From Candidatus Macondimonas diazotrophica (lineage in GTDB: Bacteria; Pseudomonadota; Gammaproteobacteria; UBA5335), in contig NZ_SRIO01000006.1 in NCBI RefSeq assembly GCF_004684205.1, positions 62,001 through 126,000 of the forward strand: a stretch of 64,000 nucleotides of DNA. The letters are read 5' to 3'. Of this stretch, positions 57,449-64,000 are shown one piece after another (position 1 is the first letter of the stretch; the number at the start of each line of letters is the position of its first letter). The notes below the pieces were generated by a model that worked only from the letters and a program-made list of their open reading frames with translations, did not search any database and had not been told where the DNA came from. A program made the translations under genes and the position numbers.

Positions 57449-58138
57449 ATGATCCCGTCCATTCTTCCGCTTGGGGACTGTGCGCTCCAGATCACGCTGG
57501 GCGCGCAGATCAGCGAGGCCATCAGTGCCGAGGTACACGCGCTGGCCTGGCGCATCCAGAGCGCCGCACTTCCCGGCTTGATCGACCTGGTGCCGGCCTA
57601 TGCCTCGCTCACCATCCACTATGATCCGCTGTACTGGGACTTCGCCGCCCTCCAGCACGCCGTGCTTGCACTGTTCAGCGCCGACGATGCCAACCAGAAC
57701 CCGCGCCAGCCGACCCGTGAGATTCAAATCCCGGTCTGTTACGAAGCGGATTTCGGTATCGATCTCGCCGAGGTCTCGAGCCATGCCGGCCTGTCTGTGC
57801 AGGCGGTCATCGAGCGCCATGCGGCCCAGGTCTATCGCGTGTATTTCCTGGGATTCACCCCCGGATTTGCCTATCTGGGCGGACTCGACCCGGCGCTGGC
57901 CATGGCACGCAAGCCCACCCCGCGCGCGCGGGTACCGGCCGGATCGGTTGGGATCGCCGGCGCCCAGACAGGGGTGTATTCCCAAGCCACACCGGGTGGC
58001 TGGCAGATCGTCGGACGGACGCCGCTGACGCTTTTCGATCCGAGTCGCTCACCACCTAGTCTTCTCGCGCCAGGTGATCGCGTCCGCTTTACGGCCATCG
58101 ATGCCGACCGCTTCGCCACGCTGGCCCGGGCGCCGTGA
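57449..58138 (+). CDS. pxpB: 5-oxoprolinase subunit PxpB (KipI family)
   Basis: 229 residues. PLGDCALQITLG, VPAYASLTIHYDPLYWDF, YFLGFTPGFAYLGGLDPALAMARKPTPRARVPAGSVGIAG and TPGGWQIVGRTPL are diagnostic. With PxpA and PxpC it hydrolyses 5-oxoproline to glutamate with ATP; Bacillus KipI also inhibits a kinase. It overlaps pxpC by GTGA. pxpA (LamB/YcsF) is not in the window. Confidence 0.93.
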   Translation: MIPSILPLGDCALQITLGAQISEAISAEVHALAWRIQSAALPGLIDLVPAYASLTIHYDPLYWDFAALQHAVLALFSADDANQNPRQPTREIQIPVCYEADFGIDLAEVSSHAGLSVQAVIERHAAQVYRVYFLGFTPGFAYLGGLDPALAMARKPTPRARVPAGSVGIAGAQTGVYSQATPGGWQIVGRTPLTLFDPSRSPPSLLAPGDRVRFTAIDADRFATLARAP

Positions 58139-59121
58139 TCCACATCGACTCCCCCGGCCTGCTGACCACCGTGCAGGATCTCGGCCGCCCGGGCCATCAG
58201 CAGCTCGGGTTGTCGCCGGGCGGCGCGATGGATGTCGATGCGGCCCACATCGCCAACCTGCTGGTCGGCAACGCGCCCAGCGCGGCCGTACTCGAAATCA
58301 CCTTGACCGGACCGCGCATCACATTCGAACACGGCCACTGGATCGCCTTGACCGGCGCCGACCTGCCCGGGACCGTGGCGGGTGTCCGACTGCCCGGCTG
58401 GCGCCCGATCTGGGTTCCACCCGGCGCGCAACTGGTTTTCGGCAGCATCCGAAAGGGCTGTCGCGCCTATCTGGCATTGGCTGGTGGCATCGATGTACCG
58501 ATTGTGCTCGGCAGCCGCAGCACGGACCTTCGCGCCGGGATCGGCGGACTCCACGGGCGTCGCCTGATCAACGGTGACCGACTTCCGATCGGCGCCTGCA
58601 CGCGTCCTCCCCCGTTGCCGGACGACCGGCCCTGCTGGCCGCGCTGGTGGGCCACCCATGAAATGCCGACCGCTGACCAGCGGGTGGTGCTGCGATTCGT
58701 GCCGGGTCCCGACTGGAAAATCCTTCCCGAGGCGGCACGCCGCGCGCTGACCAGCGGCGCCTTGCAGGTCGATCATCGCTTCGATCGAATGGGTTTGCGT
58801 CTGTCCGGAATCCGGCTGAGCGTATCCGACGCTTCCAAGCGTCTCTCTGCCGGCGTGACGTTTGGCACGCTCCAGCTCCCCCCAGACGGACAGCCGATCC
58901 TGCTGGGCGCAGACCGCCAGACCACCGGCGGATATCCCGTCCTCGGCACGGTCGCGCGTGTCGATCATGCTCGCCTGGCACAACTGCGCGCCGATGACAG
59001 ACTCTATTTCAGCCCACTTCCGGTCGCCGCCGCACAGACCTTGTACCGGGCCCGAGCGCGGGATATCGCCCGGTTGGCGATTGCCATCGAACTGTCCACC
59101 GATGGGGCGGAAACCGGATGA
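58135..59121 (+). CDS. pxpC: 5-oxoprolinase subunit PxpC (KipA family)
   Basis: 328 residues, GTG start. SPGLLTTVQDLGRPGHQQLGLSPGGAMD, LVGNAPSAAVLEITLTGP and TFGTLQLPPDGQPILLGADRQTTGGYPVLGTV match PxpC/KipA. It completes the oxoprolinase with PxpB. The internal part is longer in Arg/Pro than usual, but length is normal. Confidence 0.93.
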   Translation: MIHIDSPGLLTTVQDLGRPGHQQLGLSPGGAMDVDAAHIANLLVGNAPSAAVLEITLTGPRITFEHGHWIALTGADLPGTVAGVRLPGWRPIWVPPGAQLVFGSIRKGCRAYLALAGGIDVPIVLGSRSTDLRAGIGGLHGRRLINGDRLPIGACTRPPPLPDDRPCWPRWWATHEMPTADQRVVLRFVPGPDWKILPEAARRALTSGALQVDHRFDRMGLRLSGIRLSVSDASKRLSAGVTFGTLQLPPDGQPILLGADRQTTGGYPVLGTVARVDHARLAQLRADDRLYFSPLPVAAAQTLYRARARDIARLAIAIELSTDGAETG

Positions 59122-59208
59122 TGACTCCCGAGCTCCGGGTGGAACCCCCCGTCGATGCGCCGGTCCAATCGCCACACCAGTGTCACCCCTGCACCGGGAG
59201 CTCATCTC

Positions 59209-59595
59209 ATGCGAATCATTCATACCATGCTGCGCGTCGGTAACCTGGACCGGTCGATCAACTTCTACACCGACGTCCTGGGCATGCGTCTGTTACGCCG
59301 CCAGGACTATCCCGAGGGCCGCTTCACGCTGGCCTTCGTGGGCTACGGCGAGGAGACCGATACAGCGGTCATCGAACTGACCGAGAACTGGGACACGGAT
59401 CACTATGAGCTGGGAACCGCTTTCGGACACATCGCCATTGAAACCGACGACCTCTATGCCTGCTGCGAACAGGTCCGCACGCGCGGCGGCAGCATCACCC
59501 GTGAACCGGGGCCCATGAAACACGGCCAGACTCACATTGCCTTTGTCCGCGACCCGGATGGCTATGCCCTTGAACTGATTCAGCGGAACTCGTGA
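59209..59595 (+). CDS. gloA: Lactoylglutathione lyase (glyoxalase I)
   Basis: 128 residues. Four metal ligands: His ([10 protein letters not shown]), Glu (TAVIELTEN), His (FGHIAIE) and Glu (ALELIQ). It converts the methylglyoxal-glutathione hemithioacetal to lactoylglutathione. Length and ligand pattern fit the nickel-type GloA of proteobacteria. GGGAG precedes the start. Confidence 0.95.
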   Translation: MRIIHTMLRVGNLDRSINFYTDVLGMRLLRRQDYPEGRFTLAFVGYGEETDTAVIELTENWDTDHYELGTAFGHIAIETDDLYACCEQVRTRGGSITREPGPMKHGQTHIAFVRDPDGYALELIQRNS

Positions 59596-59765
59596 AGCCG
59601 ACGAATCCTGCTCCGCCATCGGATTGCATCACACACAGGGCTCGCCTATCGTAGAGCCTCTCACCGAACCTGAGGGCGCAGGTGCCGCCCCAAGGGTCGC
59701 AACGGTGACCGCATCGTCGATTGGCAACCCGACTTCCTTGTCAACCCTCTATAAGGAGAGCGATC

Positions 59766-60350
59766 ATGGCTCATACGCTGCCCGAATTGCCCTATGCATT
59801 GGATGCCCTGGAACCGCATCTCTCCAAGGAAACGCTTGAATTCCACTACGGCAAGCACCACAAGACCTATGTGGACACGCTCAACACGCTGATTCCCGAC
59901 ACCGAATACGCCGAGCTCAGCCTCGAAGAAATCATCGGAAAATCGACGGGCAAGCTGTTCAACCAGGCTGCCCAGGTCTGGAATCACACGTTCTACTGGA
60001 ATTGCCTGTCGCCCAACGGCGGCGGTGAACCGACCGGGGCGCTGGCCGAGGCCATCACCAAGAGCTTCGGCTCGTTCGCTGACTTCAAGAAGGCCTTCAC
60101 TGACCAGACCATCGCCAATTTCGGCTCGGGCTGGGGTTGGCTGGTCAAGAAATCCGACGGCAGCCTCGCGATCGTGGAAACGTCCAACGCCGCCACGCCG
60201 CTGACCGACACCACCGTCGTTCCCCTCCTGACCTGCGACATCTGGGAACATGCCTATTACATCGACTACCGCAATGCCCGTCCCAAGTACATGGAAGCTT
60301 TCTGGAATCTGGTAAACTGGGAGTTTGTTGCGAAAAATCTCAGCGCCTGA
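59766..60350 (+). CDS. sodB: Superoxide dismutase, Fe type
   Basis: 194 residues. Metal ligands His ([17 protein letters not shown]), His ([14 protein letters not shown]), Asp and His ([24 protein letters not shown]). The FYWNCLSP and FGSGWGWLV features point to Fe-SOD rather than Mn. Cytoplasmic protection from superoxide. AAGGAG precedes the ATG; a terminator follows. Confidence 0.96.
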   Translation: MAHTLPELPYALDALEPHLSKETLEFHYGKHHKTYVDTLNTLIPDTEYAELSLEEIIGKSTGKLFNQAAQVWNHTFYWNCLSPNGGGEPTGALAEAITKSFGSFADFKKAFTDQTIANFGSGWGWLVKKSDGSLAIVETSNAATPLTDTTVVPLLTCDIWEHAYYIDYRNARPKYMEAFWNLVNWEFVAKNLSA

Positions 60351-60376
60351 TCCACACATCAAGCAGGCAGAGCGGT

Positions 60377-60414
60377 CAGGGCTGTCCGGAACGGACGGCC
60401 CTGTGTTTGTTTTG
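60377..60414 (+). terminator. Rho-independent terminator of sodB
   Basis: CAGGGCTGTCCG pairs with CGGACGGCCCTG (one mismatch), followed by TGTTTGTTTT. It lies about 27 bp after the sodB stop. Confidence 0.82.
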
Positions 60415-60495
60415 CGGGCCCTGGGATTGACCGTCCCATGCCCATGACCGATCCAGAAGAAATCCAGGAAACGCGGCGCCATGAAGGAACATCTG

Positions 60496-61659
60496 ATGTC
60501 GACCTACGCCCGCCTGCCGATCGCCTTCGCGCGTGGCGAAGGGGTCTGGCTGTGGGATGAGCAGGGTCGACGCCACCTCGATGCCCTGAGCGGTATCGCG
60601 GTCTGCGGCCTGGGTCACGCTCATCCTGCCGTCGCATCGGCCTTGGCCGAGCAGGTGGCCACGTTGCTGCACACCTCCAATCTCTACCGCATCCCGTTGC
60701 AGGAAACACTGGGCGCCCGGCTGTGTGGGCTCGCCGATATGGATCGGGTCTTTTTCTGCAACTCCGGTGCCGAGGCCAATGAAGCGGCCATCAAACTGGC
60801 CCGTCGCCTAGGTCATGCGCACGGGATCGATCTGCCGCGCATCGTGGTGATGGAAGGCGCCTTTCACGGTCGCACGTTGGCCACGCTGACCGCAACGGCC
60901 AACAGCAAGGCCCAACAGGGTTTCGAGCCCTTGGTGGACGGTTTCGTCCGCGCGCCTTTCGGTGATCTGGCCGCTCTGGAGCGCCTTGCGGCGCAGGAAT
61001 CCGGGATCGTCGCGGTGTTGTTGGAGCCCATTCAGGGCGAGGGCGGCATCCGCATTGCGCCAGCCGGCTATCTGCGGGGCGTGCGCCGGCTGTGCGATCA
61101 GCAAGGCTGGCTGATGATGGTCGATGAAATCCAGTCCGGCATGGGGCGTGCGGGTGCCTGGTTCGCCCATCAGCTGGCGGACATCCAGCCGGATGTCATG
61201 ACACTGGCCAAGGGGCTGGGCAATGGCGTGCCCATTGGCGCCTGCCTGGCCCGCGGCGCGGCAGCCGGGGCGCTTCAGCCCGGCAGCCACGGCACCACCT
61301 TCGGTGGAAATCCGCTGGCCTGCCGCGCGGCCCTGGCCGTGCTCGATACGCTCGAAGCCGAGAACTGGATCGACCGTGTCGCGACAAGCGCACGGCACCT
61401 GATCGACACGCTGCGTGCGACACTCGCGGACCTGTCCATGGTACGCGAGATCCGCCATCAGGGTTTCTTGATCGGCATCGAGCTGGACCGGCCGGCATCT
61501 AGCCTACCCGCTCTGGCGCTTGAGGAAGGGATCCTCATCAATGTGACCGCCGAGCGAGTAATCCGCCTGCTACCCCCTCTGATCTGGGAGGAGGAGCATA
61601 CGCACTATCTGGTTCCGCGCCTGCGCCGCGCGCTGGACCGCCTCATCAGCCAAGGATGA
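60496..61659 (+). CDS. argD: Acetylornithine aminotransferase
   Basis: 387 residues. Class III PLP aminotransferase: MSTYARLPIAFARGEGVWLWDEQG, FCNSGAEANEAAIKLAR, FHGRTLATLT, VDEIQSGMGRAG, catalytic Lys in TLAKGLGNGVP. Makes N-acetylornithine in arginine synthesis. The start at 60496 follows AAGGA; an upstream in-frame ATG at 60481 is an alternative. argF begins 6 bp later. Confidence 0.94.
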   Translation: MSTYARLPIAFARGEGVWLWDEQGRRHLDALSGIAVCGLGHAHPAVASALAEQVATLLHTSNLYRIPLQETLGARLCGLADMDRVFFCNSGAEANEAAIKLARRLGHAHGIDLPRIVVMEGAFHGRTLATLTATANSKAQQGFEPLVDGFVRAPFGDLAALERLAAQESGIVAVLLEPIQGEGGIRIAPAGYLRGVRRLCDQQGWLMMVDEIQSGMGRAGAWFAHQLADIQPDVMTLAKGLGNGVPIGACLARGAAAGALQPGSHGTTFGGNPLACRAALAVLDTLEAENWIDRVATSARHLIDTLRATLADLSMVREIRHQGFLIGIELDRPASSLPALALEEGILINVTAERVIRLLPPLIWEEEHTHYLVPRLRRALDRLISQG

Positions 61660-61665
61660 CTTTTC

Positions 61666-62592
61666 GTGACGGTTCGCCATTTCCTCACACTGCTCGATTT
61701 CACCACCGGGGAACTCAAGGCGCTGCTCAAGCGCGCGCATACACTCAAGGCTGCGCAACACCGAGGGGAGAGCCATCTTCCCCTGCGCCACAAGACGTTG
61801 GCCATGATTTTCGAGAAGGCTTCGACCCGCACGCGGGTCTCCTTCGAGGTCGGCATGACACAACTGGGCGGCCATGCCCTGTTTTTGTCACCGCGAGACA
61901 GCCAGCTGGGGCGCGGGGAACCGATTGCCGACACCGCTCGGGTCATCTCGTCCATGGTCGATGCGGTGATGATCCGCGCCCATCGCCATGAGATGGTGGA
62001 GACGTTTGCGGCGAATTCACGGGTACCGGTGATCAACGCACTGACCGACCGGCATCACCCCTGTCAATTGTTGGCCGACCTGCAGACCTACGAGGAGCAC
62101 CGCGGTTCGATCGCTGGACGGACCGTGGCCTGGCTCGGCGATGGAAACAATGTCTGCCAATCCTACGTCCACGCTGCGAAGCAGCTGGATTTTCAGCTCC
62201 GCATTGCCTGTCCCGAACAGGATGTGCCAGATGCCGCGCTGCTGACGGAGGCGGATGGTCACATCACGGTCCTGCGGGATCCACGCCAGGCTGTCCAGAA
62301 TGCCGATCTGGTCGTCACAGACGTCTGGGCCAGTATGGGCCAGGAGGCCGAACAGGCTGAACGCAGCGCCCGCTTCATGCCCTATCAGGTGGATACCACA
62401 CTGATGGCGCTTGCACGGCCCGATGCACTGTTCATGCACTGCCTACCCGCGCATCGCGGCGAGGAAGTCACCGGCGAGGTCATCGACGGCCCGCAGAGCG
62501 TCGTTTGGGACGAGGCGGAAAACCGGCTGCATGCGCAGAAGGCACTGCTCGAGTTCCTGCTGGCGCCTGCGGCGGAATACGCATCGGATTAA
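61666..62592 (+). CDS. argF: Ornithine carbamoyltransferase
   Basis: 308 residues, GTG start. [24 protein letters not shown] (carbamoyl phosphate site STRTR), [32 protein letters not shown] and [13 protein letters not shown]. Converts ornithine and carbamoyl phosphate to citrulline. In operon with argD. Confidence 0.96.
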   Translation: MTVRHFLTLLDFTTGELKALLKRAHTLKAAQHRGESHLPLRHKTLAMIFEKASTRTRVSFEVGMTQLGGHALFLSPRDSQLGRGEPIADTARVISSMVDAVMIRAHRHEMVETFAANSRVPVINALTDRHHPCQLLADLQTYEEHRGSIAGRTVAWLGDGNNVCQSYVHAAKQLDFQLRIACPEQDVPDAALLTEADGHITVLRDPRQAVQNADLVVTDVWASMGQEAEQAERSARFMPYQVDTTLMALARPDALFMHCLPAHRGEEVTGEVIDGPQSVVWDEAENRLHAQKALLEFLLAPAAEYASD

Positions 62593-62615
62593 CGCCTCTC
62601 GGTCAGGAGACGCTC

Positions 62616-63416
62616 ATGGACGATCTGGTTACCATTCAGGGGTTGACGTTCCGGCGCGGCCGCCGCGTCATCTTCAACGGCATCGACCTGACCATTCCCC
62701 GTGGCAAGATCACCGCGGTCATGGGCCCCAGCGGAACGGGGAAAACCACCCTGCTGCGGCTGATCGGCGGCCAATTGCGCCCGGAGTCGGGCCGTATCCG
62801 TGTCGATGGGATCGACGTCGCCAAGCTTCGCCGCAAGGCGCTCTACCAATTGCGGCGACGCATGGGAATGCTGTTTCAGAGCGGTGCGCTGCTGACCGAT
62901 CTGTCGGTATTCGACAACGTCGCCTTCCCGCTGCGCGAACACACCGACCTGCCGGAGATGCTGGTCCGCGATGTCGTGCTAATGAAACTGGAACTGGTGG
63001 GGTTACGCGGCGCGGCGCGGTTGATGCCTGAAGAACTCTCCGGTGGGATGGCCAGACGAGTGGCACTGGCGCGCGCCATTGTGCTCGATCCGATGATGAT
63101 CTTGTACGACGAACCGTTCGTCGGTCTCGATCCGATCTCCATGGGTGTCGTGGTGCGATTGATCCGTCGCTTGAACGACGCGCTCGGATTGACGTCGGTC
63201 ATCGTAACGCATGACGTCCACGAGGTCACAGCGATCGCCGATGAATGCTACCTGCTCTCCGAAGGCAGGATCATGGGCTCCGGACCGCCACAAGCGCTGA
63301 CGGACTCCGATTCCGAGTGGGTGCGGCAATTCATGAAGGGGCTGGATGATGGCCCAGTGCCCTTCCACTATCCGGCCCCCGACTACGCGAAGGATTTACT
63401 GGGAGAGGCTGCCTGA
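62616..63416 (+). CDS. mlaF: Phospholipid ABC transporter ATPase MlaF
   Basis: 266 residues. [45 protein letters not shown] (MlaF-specific), [26 protein letters not shown] and VTHDVHE. Powers the MlaFEDB complex, which moves phospholipids between membranes to keep outer-membrane asymmetry. CAGGAGA precedes the ATG at 62616. It overlaps mlaE by 1 bp. Confidence 0.94.
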   Translation: MDDLVTIQGLTFRRGRRVIFNGIDLTIPRGKITAVMGPSGTGKTTLLRLIGGQLRPESGRIRVDGIDVAKLRRKALYQLRRRMGMLFQSGALLTDLSVFDNVAFPLREHTDLPEMLVRDVVLMKLELVGLRGAARLMPEELSGGMARRVALARAIVLDPMMILYDEPFVGLDPISMGVVVRLIRRLNDALGLTSVIVTHDVHEVTAIADECYLLSEGRIMGSGPPQALTDSDSEWVRQFMKGLDDGPVPFHYPAPDYAKDLLGEAA

Positions 63417-64000
63417 TGGCCCAACGCCCGATCAGTCTCACCGTTCTGTCGGATATGCTGGCCGGCCTGGGCCGGGCCACCCTGTTTCTGTTGCGGGTAC
63501 TGGCGGGCCTGCCTTCCTTGGTGCTACGCCCGGGTCTGGTCGTCCAGCAGATCTATTCGGTCGGTGTGTTATCACTCATCATCATCATGGTCTCGGGCAC
63601 CTTCGTCGGAATGGTGCTCAGTCTGCAGGGCTACAATACACTCCGAAACTTCGGTGCAGCCGAGTCGCTGGGCGTCATCGTCGCGCTGTCCCTGTTGCGG
63701 GAATTGGGACCGGTAGTTACAGCCCTGCTGTTCGCAGGCCGGGCGGGCTCGGCCGTGGCGGCAGAGATCGGCCTGATGCGCGCCACCGAACAACTCTCGG
63801 CGATGGAAATGATGGCGGTCGATCCGGTACGTCGGGTCGTGGCGCCCCGTTTTCTGGCGGGAACCGTGGCCATGCCGTTGCTGTCGGCCATCTTCACAGC
63901 GCTGGGAATATATGGTGGCTCTCTGGTTGGTGTGGATTTGCTGGGCGTCGATGCCGGAGCCTATTGGGGTCAGATCCAGAATGCCGCAACGTTCGAGGAC
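63416..64000 (+). CDS. mlaE: Phospholipid ABC transporter permease MlaE (3' truncated by window edge)
   Basis: 195 residues visible, open to the end of the window. [86 protein letters not shown], the MlaE hallmark, then further membrane helices. Starts at the ATG overlapping the mlaF stop (TGATG). MlaD, C and B genes should follow beyond the window. Confidence 0.95.
   Translation, partial: MAQRPISLTVLSDMLAGLGRATLFLLRVLAGLPSLVLRPGLVVQQIYSVGVLSLIIIMVSGTFVGMVLSLQGYNTLRNFGAAESLGVIVALSLLRELGPVVTALLFAGRAGSAVAAEIGLMRATEQLSAMEMMAVDPVRRVVAPRFLAGTVAMPLLSAIFTALGIYGGSLVGVDLLGVDAGAYWGQIQNAATFED

Noticed and set aside
55896-57452. 518-codon open frame opposite the TonB receptor
   Set aside because: Antisense shadow of a gene with clear receptor motifs; no signal peptide, domain or start signal of its own.

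Overview
The window looks like ordinary chromosome from a GC-rich gammaproteobacterium. Supporting signs are PilS/PilR with a sigma-54 pilA promoter, glutamine-dependent NadE, RF3, the MlaFE lipid transporter, an RbbA/YhhJ/HlyD-type exporter and many ATGA/GTGA gene overlaps. Codon use is strongly GC3-biased, so most genes carry long shadow frames. I cannot name the genus. No CRISPR array, transposase, integrase or rRNA was seen; there is one tRNA (elongator Met).

Layout. 1-3380: molybdate block modE (5' cut by the window edge)-modA-modB-modC. 3785-6971: an orphan hypothetical gene, a small transglutaminase-like protein, then an accessory patch where a frameshifted scrap of a type I methylase (hsdM) abuts an intact Shedu-type defence nuclease. 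7248-8843: prfC. 9048-17750: an amide-nitrogen module, with fmdB and fmdA on the minus strand, a GAF-AAA-Fis sigma-54 activator, and a five-gene Urt/Fmd-type ABC importer. Sequences matching sigma-54 promoters precede both fmdA and the importer, and both have a GACATTGT-containing candidate activator site about 100 bp upstream. 17756-21424: nadE and sucCD. 21609-33730: pilSR, a minus-strand RbbA-type exporter, a DedA protein, pilA with its sigma-54 promoter, and a large Wzy/PglL-type ligase that may glycosylate the pilin.

33973-44769: mixed housekeeping, including a SlyD-like isomerase, a thioesterase, a nuclease-like protein, a thiopurine methyltransferase, a GNAT-peptidase C39 fusion overlapping an RLAN-RimK ATP-grasp protein, an acyl-CoA ligase, a YihY protein and Tag glycosylase. 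44910-49989: a two-gene small membrane protein unit, then a minus-strand operon of two acyl-CoA dehydrogenases, a DUF35 protein and a thiolase-like protein without the usual nucleophilic cysteine. That set resembles side-chain-cleaving retro-aldolase systems of steroid catabolism. 50266-59595: argC, hemJ, tRNA-Met, a metallo-beta-lactamase-fold protein, an SDR, a molybdopterin-binding-domain protein, a TonB-dependent receptor, pxpBC and gloA. 59766-64000: sodB, argD-argF, mlaF and the start of mlaE.

The best candidates for under-described biology are the GNAT-C39/RLAN-RimK pair, the thiolase-like/DUF35/two-dehydrogenase operon, the sigma-54 amide regulon with a glycine-riboswitch-like element in its control region, and the Shedu gene sitting on a methylase scar.
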